Source: Devosia sp. SD17-2
GTDB lineage: Bacteria; Pseudomonadota; Alphaproteobacteria; Rhizobiales; Devosiaceae
Assembly: GCF_029201565.1 (NCBI RefSeq)
Contig: NZ_CP104002.1
Location: forward strand, 823,001 to 887,000
Length of the DNA stretch: 64,000 nucleotides
Direction of reading: 5' to 3'
Each line of letters opens with the position of its first letter. Within the stretch, counting starts at the first letter, position 1. The position numbers and the translations under genes are program-made. This document shows, in pieces, positions 7,669 through 16,667 of this stretch. The notes beneath the pieces were generated by a model. The model was not told the DNA's origin, searched no databases, and saw nothing but the letters and a program-made list of their open reading frames with translations.

Positions 7669-8469
7669 TCAGGCGCTCAGCAATTGCCAGGTCTGGTAGC
7701 CGGCAAGACACAGCACCAGTGTCCCCACCAGCAGCATGAGCTTTTGCGCCGGAATGGCCCGCACCACAAAGCCCGCAAGCGGCGCGGCGAGCACGCCACC
7801 CACCACCAGCCCGCCCACCGACCATGCGTGGCCGGCAATGCCTTCGGCCTCCTGCCAGTGGCCGGTCAGCAGCGCGATGATGAAGGCCGCCGACACCGCG
7901 GTCGTGACAAAGAATTCCACGCAGTTGACGGTGCCGATGACATAGCGCGGTGCCGCGCCGCCGCCGATGAGGCTCGAGGTCACGATCGGGCCCCAGCCGC
8001 CACCACCGGCCGCGTCGACAAAGCCGCCGGCGACCCCGAGGGGCATGACCACGCGCTTGCGCGGCTCCTTGTAGGCCGGACGCACGCGCATGGCGCGATA
8101 GAGGATGTAGACGCCGAGCATGGCCAGATAGGTGGTGACCCATGGCCGCAACACCGCACCATCGATCGCGGTGAGCACATAGGCGCCGAGCACGCCACCC
8201 AGCACGCCGGCGGGCGCGAGGCGCCAGAACAGGCGCCAGTTGACGTTCTTGTGGCGCACATGGCTCGTGGCCGAGGCAGCGGTGGTGAACATTTCGGCGG
8301 CGTGGACGCTGGCCGAGGCGGCGGCAGGCGACACGCCAAAGGCGAGCAGCATGGTGGAGCTGACGACGCCATAGGCCATGCCCAGGGCCCCGTCGACGAT
8401 CTGGGCGAGAAAGCCCACCATGGCGAAGATGAAAAATTCTTCCGGCACATCGCCCCCCAACTTTTTCAA
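7669..8469 (-). CDS. TSUP-family (TauE/SafE) membrane permease
   Basis: About 260 residues with roughly eight hydrophobic segments and the family signatures GFLAQIVDGALGMAYG at the N-terminus and GFVDAAGGGGWGPIVTS at the middle repeat. TSUP proteins move sulfite, sulfonates or other small organic anions across the inner membrane; the substrate cannot be read from sequence. A GTG seven codons in (at VPEEFF), preceded by a run of six G, is a plausible true start. It lies between argB and ilvA on the same strand, 64 bp from ilvA. Confidence 0.9.
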   Translation of the reverse strand: MKKLGGDVPEEFFIFAMVGFLAQIVDGALGMAYGVVSSTMLLAFGVSPAAASASVHAAEMFTTAASATSHVRHKNVNWRLFWRLAPAGVLGGVLGAYVLTAIDGAVLRPWVTTYLAMLGVYILYRAMRVRPAYKEPRKRVVMPLGVAGGFVDAAGGGGWGPIVTSSLIGGGAAPRYVIGTVNCVEFFVTTAVSAAFIIALLTGHWQEAEGIAGHAWSVGGLVVGGVLAAPLAGFVVRAIPAQKLMLLVGTLVLCLAGYQTWQLLSA

Positions 8470-8531
8470 ACTGCAGCGATGCGGCGGTTCGAGCTGGGGG
8501 AAACGCCGATGCCCCCCCGGCCAGTTGCATT

Positions 8532-8557
8532 GATGGGCCGCTCAGAGACGGCCCATC
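8532..8557 (-). terminator. Hairpin after argB, possible terminator
   Basis: GATGGGCCG pairs perfectly with CGGCCCATC around an 8-base loop, just past the argB stop codon. No clear U-run follows on the minus strand, so it may only stabilise the transcript end. Confidence 0.5.
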
Positions 8558-8564
8558 CCGGATT

Positions 8565-9464
8565 TTAGCGGACGATCAGCGTGCCGGCGCCGAATTCGGT
8601 GAACAGTTCGACCAGCACGACATGGGGCTGCTTGCCGTTGAGGATCACCACGCCTTCGACGCCGTTTTCGAGCGCCTCGAGGCAGGTTTCCACCTTGGGG
8701 ATCATGCCGCCCGAAATGGTGCCGTCAGCGATCAGCGCCTTGGCGTCGCGCACCGTCAGCTCGGGAATGAGCTTCTTGTTGGCGTCGAGCACGCCGTCGA
8801 CGTCGGTCAGGAACAGGAGGCGCTTGGCGCCGAGCGAACCGGCGATGGCGCCGGCAAAGGTATCGGCGTTGATGTTATAGGTGGCGCCGTCGCGGCCGGG
8901 TGCGACCGGGGCGATCACCGGGATCATTTCCGAGCGGGCGAGGGTGTCGAGCAGAGTGCGGTCGACCTCGACCGGCTCACCGACAAAACCGAGGTCGAGC
9001 ACACGCTCGATATTGGAGCCGGGGTCCTTGACGGTCTTTTCGGCCTTCTTGGCGAAGACCATGTTGCCGTCCTTGCCGCAGAGGCCGATGGCCCATTCGC
9101 CTTCGGCATTGATCAGCGCGACGATTTCCTTGTTGATCGAGCCGGCGAGAACCATCTCGACGACTTCCATGGTGCGCTCGTCAGTTACGCGCAGTCCGCC
9201 CTCGAACTTGGACTCGATGCCAAGGTTCTTGAGCATGGATGCAATCTGCGGACCACCACCATGGACCACGATTGGATTGACGCGGGACTGCTTGAGCAGC
9301 GCGATATCGCGGGCAAAGGCGCGGCCGAGCTCGATATTGCCCATGGCGTGGCCGCCGTATTTTACGACGACGGTCTTGCCTTCATAGCGCTGCATATAGG
9401 GCAGGGCCTGAGCGAGGATACCGGCGTCGTGGCTGAACCGATCGGTGGAGGCTTGGTCGGACAT
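8565..9464 (-). CDS. argB: Acetylglutamate kinase
   Basis: A 299-residue amino-acid kinase phosphorylating N-acetyl-L-glutamate, the second step of arginine synthesis. Recognisable are [11 protein letters not shown] near the N-terminus, the substrate loop VVHGGGPQI, and the distal [16 protein letters not shown] segment conserved in ArgB. An N-terminal extension before the kinase core (about residues 1-28) is typical of arginine-sensitive hexameric ArgB enzymes, so feedback inhibition by arginine is likely. In related genomes argB directly follows engB; here a 3.8-kb plus-strand block separates them. Confidence 0.95.
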   Translation of the reverse strand: MSDQASTDRFSHDAGILAQALPYMQRYEGKTVVVKYGGHAMGNIELGRAFARDIALLKQSRVNPIVVHGGGPQIASMLKNLGIESKFEGGLRVTDERTMEVVEMVLAGSINKEIVALINAEGEWAIGLCGKDGNMVFAKKAEKTVKDPGSNIERVLDLGFVGEPVEVDRTLLDTLARSEMIPVIAPVAPGRDGATYNINADTFAGAIAGSLGAKRLLFLTDVDGVLDANKKLIPELTVRDAKALIADGTISGGMIPKVETCLEALENGVEGVVILNGKQPHVVLVELFTEFGAGTLIVR

Positions 9465-9639
9465 GGGTAGGCGTTTCCCTGGCTAGGCCTGCAGTCGGGC
9501 AATGGGTCTAGTCTATTTGTTGTTCCGTTTAAATCGGCAAGCCAGACAAAATCATGTTCGATGATCCGATTGTCCCCCGATTGCGTACTCCGTCACAACC
9601 GCACATGCTCATTCGTGCGGACCTCGGAGGCTTGTCGAT

Positions 9640-10191
9640 ATGACCATGCAACCGGCTGCTCGGGAAGTGGCTGATTTGATTGCGCGCTGCGCCTTGCGTG
9701 ACAGGGCCGCGTTTCGTCGACTTTATGACCGCACCAGCGCGAAACTCTTTGGCGTGGTGCTGCGTATCTTGCGTGACAGGGGCGAGGCCGAAGAGGCCGT
9801 TCAGGAAGTCTACGTGAAGATTTGGCAGCGCGCCGGACAATATGTGCCCGGTCAGACAAGCCCGATCAGCTGGCTGGTGGCTGTCGCGCGCAATCATGCG
9901 CTCGACATGCTGCGGGCCCGCCGTCCCGCCACGGACGATATTGATGAAATATTCGATCTGGCGGACGATATGCCCACGCCCGAGCGGGCGACCGAGACCA
10001 AGCAGGACGGGGCGCGGATTACCAATTGCCTCGCGACCCTCGACCCGGATCGGGCCGAGGCAGTCAAGGGAGCCTATCTCGATGGCTTCAGCTACGAAGA
10101 ACTGGCGCAGCGCTATGCGGTGCCGCTCAATACAATGCGAACCTGGCTGCGCCGCAGCCTCCTAAAACTGCGAGAGTGTTTGACGGCATGA
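9640..10191 (+). CDS. ECF RNA polymerase sigma factor (SigK-like)
   Basis: A 183-residue sigma-70 family factor with only regions 2 and 4. Region 2 covers about residues 25-95 (FRRLYDRTSAKLFGVVLRIL; AEEAVQEVYVKIWQRA). Region 4 covers about 125-180 (LDGFSYEELAQRY, then MRTWLRRSLLKLRECL). Its stop overlaps the start of the anti-sigma gene (ATGA), so the two are translationally coupled. The pairing with an RskA-type partner and a fasciclin gene resembles the SigK-RskA-MPT70/MPT83 system of mycobacteria. The signal it answers is unknown. Confidence 0.9.
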   Translation: MTMQPAAREVADLIARCALRDRAAFRRLYDRTSAKLFGVVLRILRDRGEAEEAVQEVYVKIWQRAGQYVPGQTSPISWLVAVARNHALDMLRARRPATDDIDEIFDLADDMPTPERATETKQDGARITNCLATLDPDRAEAVKGAYLDGFSYEELAQRYAVPLNTMRTWLRRSLLKLRECLTA

Positions 10192-10892
10192 GCACAGGAC
10201 CACAAGACAGCAAGGGGCAGGGCAAGGCACCCCTCGTGGCCGAATATGTGCTCGGCCTGCTCGACAGCGCCGAACATCTGCGCGTCGAAAAGCTCATTGC
10301 CGACAGTCCGGCGCTGCAGAGGGAACGTGATTTCTGGAGCGCGCGGTTCGCCGCTCTCGACAGCGAATTCGAGGAAGTTGCGCCGCCGGCCCATAGCTGG
10401 ACCGGCATTGAAGCCCGTCTCTTTCCGGCACCCGTGCCACAATCCTGGTGGGATAGTCTGGCGCTCTGGCGCGGCATCACGGCGGGTGCTCTGGCCATTG
10501 CTGTTGCCGCCGTCGGATTCTCGCTGGTGCAACCGGCTCCCAATTCGGCCGCTCTCACCACCCAATTGGTTGCTGCGCTTCGTGCAGAGGGCAGCGACGT
10601 GCAATTCGTGGCGCTTTACGATGGCACCGGTGAGGTCCGGCTGACGGCACTTTCGGGCTCCGAAGTCCCCGACCGCGATTATGAGCTCTGGGCCATCCAG
10701 GGCGGTGGGGCGCCGGTGTCCATGGGTATTGTCCCGGTCAATGCGCGCAGCACCGTCGAACTCAGCCCGGCGATCCAGGCCGGCTGGGGTGAAGGCTCGG
10801 TCCTCGCCATCACCCTCGAACCTAAGGGCGGCGCCCCCGACGGCATCGCCTCCGGCCCCATCGTCGCCCAGGGCGCCGTCACGAGGATTTAG
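10188..10892 (+). CDS. Anti-sigma factor, RskA/anti-sigma-K family
   Basis: 234 residues from the ATG that overlaps the sigma stop codon. Residues 1-90 form the cytoplasmic sigma-binding part (VAEYVLGLLDSAEHLRVEKL), without the zinc-binding HxxxCxxC pattern. One membrane helix follows (GITAGALAIAVAAVGFSLV, about 100-118). The periplasmic part carries the anti-sigma-K signature (LYDGTGEVRLTAL; YELWAIQGGGAPVSMG). It should hold the sigma factor at the membrane until periplasmic proteolysis. A strong terminator follows 40 bases downstream. Confidence 0.9.
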   Translation: MSTGPQDSKGQGKAPLVAEYVLGLLDSAEHLRVEKLIADSPALQRERDFWSARFAALDSEFEEVAPPAHSWTGIEARLFPAPVPQSWWDSLALWRGITAGALAIAVAAVGFSLVQPAPNSAALTTQLVAALRAEGSDVQFVALYDGTGEVRLTALSGSEVPDRDYELWAIQGGGAPVSMGIVPVNARSTVELSPAIQAGWGEGSVLAITLEPKGGAPDGIASGPIVAQGAVTRI

Positions 10893-10932
10893 GGCAGGGG
10901 GAGTTCACCCCCACCCTCAATCCTTCTCACCT

Positions 10933-10959
10933 AAAATCGCCCCACTGGGGCGATTTTGC
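10933..10959. terminator. Rho-independent terminator of the sigma/anti-sigma operon
   Basis: AAAATCGCCCC and GGGGCGATTTT form a perfect 11-bp stem with loop ACT. The A-run before and T-run after make it usable in both directions, but only the plus-strand operon ends here. Confidence 0.85.
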
Positions 10960-10978
10960 CTTCGGCCCGGATCGAAGC

Positions 10979-11132
10979 CCACAAGGGGGAGGGAGGTGCT
11001 CCTGCGTATCCGGCGAAATCGGTGCTCTACCCTAAAGACTTTAAAACACACGATGCCCTCCCTCCCCCTTGTGGGGAGGGCAGCAAAGCTTGGGCCGCGA
11101 GGCCCTAGCGGCGCTGGGTGGGGGCTTCTGTA
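10979..11132. repeat. Palindromic repeat region between anti-sigma and fasciclin genes
   Basis: An 18-base arm at 10979-10996 (CCACAAGGGGGAGGGAGG) is perfectly complementary to 11057-11074, with 60 bases between them. A nested hairpin, GCCCTCCC with GGGAGGGC, lies at the right arm. It resembles the elements at 3.2, 55.6 and 61.9 kb. No gene is seen in the 425 bases between 10893 and 11316. Confidence 0.7.
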
Positions 11133-11168
11133 CGGCGGTCAGCCAAAAGCACCCCAACCTTGGCCCCA

Positions 11169-11206
11169 TCGTCATTGCCCGGCCTGTTCGGGCAATCCAT
11201 CTCGCC
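11169..11206. repeat. Intact copy of the IS-target palindrome
   Basis: CGTCATTGCCCGG, a short loop CCTG, then TTCGGGCAAT and the tail CCATCTCGCC. It is the same unit that the IS110 element interrupts at 3.4 kb. Confidence 0.8.
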
Positions 11207-11316
11207 CCCCCCAAAAAAAACAAAACGAAAAAATCCTGAAACTCTTTTTTCCGGTCTTCCGTAACTGCCTCTGTCCCGATGACACGGGAACGAAATTCAA
11301 CAGGAAAGACCTCGCT

Positions 11317-11880
11317 ATGACCCTTTCGCTTCGTACTCTCTCCGTCGCCACCATTCTGTCCTTCGGCGCCCTCACCGGCGCTGCCCTTGCCCAGGACAAT
11401 CCCGAAGTCGGCGGCGCCGCCATGTTCGCTGACAAGAACATCGTCGAAAATGCCGTCAATTCGGCTGACCACACGACCCTCGTTGCCGCGGTCCAGGCTG
11501 CTGGCCTTGTCGAAACCCTTTCGGGCGCCGGCCCGTTCACCGTGTTCGCCCCGGTCAATGCTGCCTTTGACGCGCTGCCGGCCGGCACCGTCGACACCCT
11601 GCTTCTCCCCGAGAACAAGGACATGCTGACCCAGATCCTCACCTGCCACGTCGTGCCGGCGAAGGCTCTCGCAGCCGACGTCGTCCAGATGGTTACCGAC
11701 GGCAATGGCGAAGCCGTGGTCGACACAGTCGGCGGCTGCAAGCTGACGCTCAAGGCCGATGATGGAAAGGTCACTGTCACTGACGAAAACGGCACCGTGG
11801 CAAATGTAACCATTGCTGACGTTATTCAGTCCAATGGCGTCATTCATGTCATCGACGCTGTCCTTACCCCAAAGAGCTAA
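11317..11880 (+). CDS. Secreted fasciclin (FAS1) domain protein
   Basis: 187 residues from an ATG preceded by AGGAAAG. A signal peptide (LRTLSVATILSFGALTGAALA, cut before QDNPEV) leads to one FAS1 domain of about 140 residues, with TLVAAVQAAGLVETL, the H1-like FTVFAPVNAAFDALP and the terminal NGVIHVIDAVLTP. Single-FAS1 secreted proteins are usually adhesive or matrix proteins; the exact role is unknown. It lies downstream of an ECF sigma/anti-sigma pair but behind that operon's terminator, so it needs its own promoter. In mycobacteria homologous FAS1 genes are SigK targets, which makes control by the neighbouring sigma plausible. Confidence 0.9.
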   Translation: MTLSLRTLSVATILSFGALTGAALAQDNPEVGGAAMFADKNIVENAVNSADHTTLVAAVQAAGLVETLSGAGPFTVFAPVNAAFDALPAGTVDTLLLPENKDMLTQILTCHVVPAKALAADVVQMVTDGNGEAVVDTVGGCKLTLKADDGKVTVTDENGTVANVTIADVIQSNGVIHVIDAVLTPKS

Positions 11881-11893
11881 GAAGTTAGGTGTG

Positions 11894-11924
11894 GAGACGT
11901 CGCGTTTCTCTCGCGCGACGTCTC
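11894..11924 (+). terminator. Hairpin terminator after the fasciclin gene
   Basis: GAGACGTCGCG pairs perfectly with CGCGACGTCTC, 13 bases past the stop codon. The sequence after it (ACTAAAACTT) is only weakly U-rich, so termination strength is uncertain. Confidence 0.6.
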
Positions 11925-12011
11925 ACTAAAACTTGACGAACAGTATTCCGAGCTTGCCCTATAGTCCGTGCAAATACCTGCCGGACAACGGCGGGCTCGG
12001 GGAAGAGAACG

Positions 12012-12506
12012 ATGCTCCAGACTAGACGCGCCTTTCTGATTTCGGGGACCGCCCTGGGCCTGGTGCTCGCTTTCGGAGTTTTCCGGTTGCCGGCAAAGGT
12101 TGATGCCGCCGAAGGGCATTTCGATTTTCAGATGAGCGATGACGAGTGGCGCCAGCGCCTTTCGCCGGAAGCCTATGAAGTGCTTCGTCGCGAAGGCACC
12201 GAACGCGCGTTTACTTCGCCGCTCAACGATGAAAAGCGCCACGGGCTCTATCACTGCGCAGGGTGCGATGCGGCACTGTTCTCCTCCGATACCAAATTCG
12301 ACAGCGGCACCGGCTGGCCCAGCTTCTGGGACTTCATCGGCGGCGCCATTGGCACGTCGGAAGACAACAGCCTGGGCATGAGCCGGGTCGAGGTGCACTG
12401 TTCCAATTGCGGTGGTCATCAGGGGCATGTCTTCGAGGACGGTCCCCCGCCCACGGGCCTGCGCTATTGCATCAACGGCGTGGCGCTGAACTTCAAGGCT
12501 GCGTAG
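12012..12506 (+). CDS. msrB: Exported peptide-methionine (R)-S-oxide reductase
   Basis: 164 residues. The N-terminus TRRAFLISGTALGLVLAFG combines a twin-arginine-like RR with a hydrophobic stretch, so the enzyme is probably exported or membrane-anchored. The MsrB fold follows: zinc cysteines in CAGCDAALF and CSNCGGHQGHVFEDG, substrate motif DSGTGWPSF, and the catalytic cysteine in RYCINGVAL. It reduces the R-diastereomer of methionine sulfoxide in proteins and so repairs oxidised periplasmic proteins. Its place beside a sigma/anti-sigma pair and an envelope protein fits an envelope oxidative-stress group, though shared regulation is inferred. Confidence 0.93.
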   Translation: MLQTRRAFLISGTALGLVLAFGVFRLPAKVDAAEGHFDFQMSDDEWRQRLSPEAYEVLRREGTERAFTSPLNDEKRHGLYHCAGCDAALFSSDTKFDSGTGWPSFWDFIGGAIGTSEDNSLGMSRVEVHCSNCGGHQGHVFEDGPPPTGLRYCINGVALNFKAA

Positions 12507-12594
12507 CGCCGGCGTGCGTGAATTTGTCCCCCTGTCTTGCCACAGGGGTAGACTGGCTCTATGTGCGCCATGAGATCCCTCCCTGGCGCAGACC

Positions 12595-13308
12595 ATGAAA
12601 ATCACCATTATTCAGACCGGCGATGTCCCGGCGCCGCTGCGGCCGCAGTTCGGCGACTATTCCCGCATGTTCGAGCGGATGTTCGACCGCATTTCGGATA
12701 GCTTTGAATACGATTTGGTCGCGGTCAATGCTAACAGTCTGCTACCCGATCCCACCGAAATGACAGCAATTGTTATCACGGGTTCGCCGGCCGGGGTTTA
12801 TGACGATCTGCCCTGGATCGAGCCGTTGCGCCAATTCATCCGCAAGGCCTATGACGCCGGAATTCCCATGCTCGGCATCTGTTTTGGCCATCAGATCATG
12901 GCCGATGCGCTGGGCGGGGACGTCAGAAAATCCGAGAAGGGCTGGGGCGTTGGTCGCCACTGCTACACGGTCGCAGCACGCCCTGATTTCATGACCGATG
13001 CGCCCGAAACGCTCTCCATCGCCTGCTCGCATCAGGACCAGGTGATCACCCCGCCGAAAATGGCCGAGGTCATCCTCTCGACGCCTTTCACGCCCAATGC
13101 AGGGCTCTATTACGCGAACGGAAAAGCGCTGAGTTTTCAGCCACATCCTGAGTTCGAGGATGATTATGCACTAGCCCTCGCCGAGTTGCGCCGGGCGGTG
13201 CTGGGGGCGGAACAGGCGGACAGTGTCGCGGCCAGTTTCTCCACCCCGTCCGACAGCCATTTGCTGTCGGAATATATCGTCAAATTCCTGCGTCAGGCCG
13301 TGGCCTGA
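12595..13308 (+). CDS. Class I glutamine amidotransferase-like protein
   Basis: 237 residues of the GMP-synthase-like stand-alone amidotransferase family. The nucleophile cysteine lies in LGICFGHQIM (about residue 96), with the His and Glu of the triad in FQPHPEFEDD (about 182). No synthetase domain is present, so glutaminase, gamma-glutamyl hydrolase or a related peptidase activity are all possible. It ends 9 bases before the convergent engB stop codon, leaving almost no room for a terminator. Confidence 0.85.
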   Translation: MKITIIQTGDVPAPLRPQFGDYSRMFERMFDRISDSFEYDLVAVNANSLLPDPTEMTAIVITGSPAGVYDDLPWIEPLRQFIRKAYDAGIPMLGICFGHQIMADALGGDVRKSEKGWGVGRHCYTVAARPDFMTDAPETLSIACSHQDQVITPPKMAEVILSTPFTPNAGLYYANGKALSFQPHPEFEDDYALALAELRRAVLGAEQADSVAASFSTPSDSHLLSEYIVKFLRQAVA

Positions 13309-13317
13309 CGCCTGGTT

Positions 13318-13974
13318 CTAAACGTCGGCTGCGGCCATCAGCAGGGCGATCTCGCTCCGCAAGTGCTTGAGGCCACTGCCCTTTTCGCTCGACGTCTGAA
13401 TGATGTCAGGATGCGCGGCGGGGCGCTTGGCGATGGTGGCGCGGGTGGCGGCAATAACCTTTTCGAGGTCCCTGGCCAGCGGCTTGTCGACCTTGGTCAG
13501 CACCACCTGATAGCTCACCGCGGCGCGGTCGAGCTCGTTCATCACCGAGATGTCGTTGTCCTTGGGGCCGTGGCGGCTGTCGACCAGCACATAGACGCGG
13601 CGCAGCGTGGCGCGGCCGGTCAGGTACTGATGGACGAGCTTGGTCCACGCCTTCACCTTCGGCTCGGGCGCCTTGGCGTAGCCATAGCCTGGCATGTCGA
13701 CGATGCGCAGGTTCTCGCTCTGGCTCTCAAAAATATTGAGTTCCTGGGTGCGGCCGGGGGTGTTGGACGTACGGGCGAGGCCCGTAGTGCCGCACAAGGC
13801 GTTGATCAGGCTCGACTTTCCGACATTGGAGCGGCCGGCGAAGGCGATTTCCACCCGGTCCATTTCCGGCAGGTCTGGGATGCTGACGCAGCCTTTGACG
13901 AAGAGAATCGGGCGCGCAAACATCAGGCGACCGCGCTCGATGATGTCGGGTGGAAAGTCGGGTTCGGTGCTCAT
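13318..13974 (-). CDS. engB: Ribosome-biogenesis GTP-binding protein EngB/YihA
   Basis: A 218-residue GTPase with the G1 loop [11 protein letters not shown]3 DMPGYGYA, G4 TKVD and a G5-like SSEKGSG. EngB assists assembly of the large ribosomal subunit. It is the fourth gene of the rpmH-rnpA-yidC-engB run, 67 bp after yidC. In that gap a GGCCCG-rich hairpin (13993-14019) could trim or attenuate the transcript. Confidence 0.95.
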   Translation of the reverse strand: MSTEPDFPPDIIERGRLMFARPILFVKGCVSIPDLPEMDRVEIAFAGRSNVGKSSLINALCGTTGLARTSNTPGRTQELNIFESQSENLRIVDMPGYGYAKAPEPKVKAWTKLVHQYLTGRATLRRVYVLVDSRHGPKDNDISVMNELDRAAVSYQVVLTKVDKPLARDLEKVIAATRATIAKRPAAHPDIIQTSSEKGSGLKHLRSEIALLMAAADV

Positions 13975-14041
13975 GTCGCGCCTTTCAAAGGCAAGGCCCG
14001 CCGGCGTTGCCGACGGGCCTCGGTTAGGGTTCTGGCCGAGG

Positions 14042-15880
14042 TCAGTTCTTTGGGGTGTCGGCGGGCTTGGGCTTGCGCTTGAAGCTCTCGAGGATATTGC
14101 CGAACAGGTTCACCTCTGCGCCGTGCCGCTTCATGATCGTCCACTGCTGGATGATCGAGAGCGTGTTGTTCCAGGCCCAGTAGATCACCAGACCCGCCGG
14201 GAATGCGCCCAGCATGAAGGTGAAGATCACCGGCATCCAGTTGAAGATCATCGCCTGGGTCGGATCCGGGGGCGGCGGGTTGAGGCGCATCTGCACCCAC
14301 ATGGAGATGCCCATGATCACCGGCCAGATGCCGAGGTGCAGGAACGAACCGAGCAGCGGCACGACCGTCGGATCCCAGGGGATCAGGCCGAACAGGGTAA
14401 AGATATTGGTCGGATCGGGCGCTGCCAAATCCCGGATCCAGCCGAAGAACGGCGCGTGGCGCATCTCAAGGCTGATGAAGATAACGGTGTAGAGGGAGAA
14501 GAACACCGGGATCTGCACGAGCACTGGCCAGCAACCGGACAGCGGATTGATCTTTTCCTTCTTGTAGAGCTCCATCATCGCCTGCTGCTGAGCAGGGCGA
14601 TCGTCCTTGAGGCGCTCCTGGATCGCCTTCATTTCCGGCTGTACGCGGCGCATGGCGGCCATGGACGCGTAGGAACGGTTGGCGAGCGGGAAGAAGATGG
14701 CCTTGACGATAACGGTCACGGCAAGAATCGCGAGGCCGAAATTGCCCAGGATGCCGTAGAGCGTCACCAGCAGCCAGTGCATCGGCTTGGTCAGGAAGTG
14801 GAACCAGCCCCAGTCGATCAACAGCTCGAGGCGGTCGATGCCATGGTCGCGCTCATAGGAGGCGATGACCTGTTCTTCCTTGGCGCCGGCAAAGACGAAG
14901 CTTTCGCTGCTGGCGCTGCCGCCGGCAGGAACGACGATCGGCTGTGTCTCGACATAGTTCGACTGGTAGATCGGCGTCTGGCCCTGAAGCGTGTGGGCAA
15001 AGCGCGCATTGATCTGGGTGCCCGGCTTGGGCAGCACGGCGGTTGCCCAGTACTTGTCGGTGATGCCGAGCCAGCCGGTGGTCGAGGAGAAGTCGACCTG
15101 ACGATCGTTCTGGATATCGTGATACTTGCGCGCGACCCAATTGTTGGAGCCGAGCACGCCGATCAGGCCTTCATGCTGGATGAAGAAGTTCTGCACCGGG
15201 GGGGTGCCCTGGCGCACGACGCGTGCGTAGGGGAACAGCGCCACATCGCCCGTACCGGTGTTTTCAACGGTCTGGGTGGTGGTGAAGAGATAGAAATCGT
15301 CGACGGCAATTGTGCGCGTGAAGATCAGGCCCTGGCCATTGTCATAGCGCAGAGTGACCGGCGTTGCCGAGGTGAGGGTGGTGTTGTCGCCAACCACGGA
15401 CCAGAGGGTCTGGCCGTCGGGCAGGGCAACGGTGGAGCCGGCTGCTGGCGCCCAGCCCTGCTCGATGTAATAGCCACCCGGCGCGCCGGCAGGCGAGAGC
15501 AGGGTGATGATCGGAGAATCGGGGGCAGTGGTCTCGCGATACTGCTTGAGTTCGAGATCGTCGATCCGCGCGCCGACCAGATTGATCGAGCCATCGAGGT
15601 CGGGGGTGTTGATCTCGACGCGAGCGGATGCGGCGATGGCGCTGGCGCGGTCGGCAAACGCAACCGCACCGCCGCTGACGGGTGCGGCGCCTGCTGCGGC
15701 TGTGGTCCCGTCCTGCGGCACGGCCAGATTGCCCTGGGCTTCGGCCTGCTGTGCGGCGGCAATTTCAGCCTGCTGCTGCGCGCGCTCGAGCTGCGGCCCG
15801 GCGATGAAGAACTGCCAGCCGAACAGCACGAGCATGCTCAGCACGACGGCTAGGATGACATTGCGATTGTCAGAATTCAT
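14042..15880 (-). CDS. yidC: Membrane protein insertase YidC
   Basis: 612 residues, the size usual for Gram-negative YidC. An N-terminal membrane anchor ([21 protein letters not shown]) is followed by the large periplasmic beta domain (about 70-360). The conserved C-terminal insertase core has five helices, including the [15 protein letters not shown] loop and the [21 protein letters not shown] segment with the hydrophilic groove. It inserts and folds inner-membrane proteins with or without SecYEG. Its ATG overlaps the rnpA stop codon (ATGA), so translation is coupled. Confidence 0.97.
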   Translation of the reverse strand: MNSDNRNVILAVVLSMLVLFGWQFFIAGPQLERAQQQAEIAAAQQAEAQGNLAVPQDGTTAAAGAAPVSGGAVAFADRASAIAASARVEINTPDLDGSINLVGARIDDLELKQYRETTAPDSPIITLLSPAGAPGGYYIEQGWAPAAGSTVALPDGQTLWSVVGDNTTLTSATPVTLRYDNGQGLIFTRTIAVDDFYLFTTTQTVENTGTGDVALFPYARVVRQGTPPVQNFFIQHEGLIGVLGSNNWVARKYHDIQNDRQVDFSSTTGWLGITDKYWATAVLPKPGTQINARFAHTLQGQTPIYQSNYVETQPIVVPAGGSASSESFVFAGAKEEQVIASYERDHGIDRLELLIDWGWFHFLTKPMHWLLVTLYGILGNFGLAILAVTVIVKAIFFPLANRSYASMAAMRRVQPEMKAIQERLKDDRPAQQQAMMELYKKEKINPLSGCWPVLVQIPVFFSLYTVIFISLEMRHAPFFGWIRDLAAPDPTNIFTLFGLIPWDPTVVPLLGSFLHLGIWPVIMGISMWVQMRLNPPPPDPTQAMIFNWMPVIFTFMLGAFPAGLVIYWAWNNTLSIIQQWTIMKRHGAEVNLFGNILESFKRKPKPADTPKN

Positions 15881-16284
15881 GGTCTGAGGTTCCGTTGGCC
15901 ACGGCCGGTATGGGAGCGGTTATTCCCCGCCTTCTCGTCATGCACGCGGATAATCAGGTCGCCCAGATCGGCGACCATCTTGGCGAAAGGCTGGCTCAGC
16001 GCCTCACGCCGCGCCACGAGCACATAATCATTGCCGGGCACAAAGTCACCGGCGCAGGCTGCCGCAGCCGCGCGCAGGCGGCGCTTCATGCGGTTTCGCT
16101 CGGGGGAGTTGCCGACTTTCTTGGTGACGGTGAAGCCTACGCCTGCGTCGTCATCCTGGGCCGGAATTGCCTGCAGTCCAAATGCAGACCGCCCGGCGCG
16201 ATTGCCCCGGGCAGCCTTCAGAAATTGCGAGCGCCGCTTCAGGCGGCGCAATTTCACAGATTGGATCGGGAGTTCGGCCGTCAT
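15877..16284 (-). CDS. rnpA: Ribonuclease P protein component
   Basis: 135 residues if it starts at MTAELPIQ, which is 13 bases after the rpmH stop codon; the open frame extends 22 codons further into rpmH but that stretch is not RnpA-like. The core shows VKLRRLKRRSQFLKAARG, GFTVTKKVGNSPERNRMKRRLR (with the RNR motif) and DYVLVARREAL. The protein binds the catalytic RNase P RNA and helps mature tRNA 5' ends. The N-terminus is somewhat longer than in E. coli, as is common in alphaproteobacteria. Confidence 0.93.
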   Translation of the reverse strand: MTAELPIQSVKLRRLKRRSQFLKAARGNRAGRSAFGLQAIPAQDDDAGVGFTVTKKVGNSPERNRMKRRLRAAAAACAGDFVPGNDYVLVARREALSQPFAKMVADLGDLIIRVHDEKAGNNRSHTGRGQRNLRP

Positions 16285-16297
16285 CCGGCCAAAATCC

Positions 16298-16432
16298 TTA
16301 AGCCGAGAGCTTCTTGCGGCCGTCGCGACGACGACGGTTGAGAATCGCACGGCCGTCCTTGGTGGCCATACGGGCGCGGAAACCGTGACGGCGAGCGCGG
16401 ACGAGCTTGCTGGGCTGATAAGTACGCTTCAT
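16298..16432 (-). CDS. rpmH: 50S ribosomal protein L34
   Basis: A 44-residue protein read from the minus strand. It begins [18 protein letters not shown] and ends [15 protein letters not shown], the classic L34 sequence of arginines and lysines. It is the first gene of the rpmH-rnpA-yidC-engB run, with a good promoter about 100 bases upstream. Confidence 0.98.
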   Translation of the reverse strand: MKRTYQPSKLVRARRHGFRARMATKDGRAILNRRRRDGRKKLSA

Positions 16433-16536
16433 GACTTCAGACCGCGCAGAGCACGGTTCCTCTTCTTGGGCACTGCGGGACGCAGAAAAATTCGTTTGGT
16501 CAACGGGCGCAGGCCACGTCGACTTCGGTCGAGGGG

Positions 16537-16565
16537 TCTATAGGGAAAAGCCGGCATCAAGTCAA
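16537..16565 (-). promoter_or_regulatory. Sigma-70 promoter of rpmH-rnpA-yidC
   Basis: On the minus strand, TTGACT (16565-16560) and TATAGA (16542-16537) are separated by 17 bases. They lie 105 bases upstream of the rpmH start. Both hexamers are one mismatch from consensus, as expected for a ribosomal-protein promoter. Confidence 0.8.
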
Positions 16566-16667
16566 CGCGGCAGCGGGGGGAAAGGGCAAGGTTTCCGCCC
16601 TGTTGTCAATCAATCGATATGCCACCATAACGATTACCTTCTTCAGTGCCTGCGGCGGATTTGCCTC

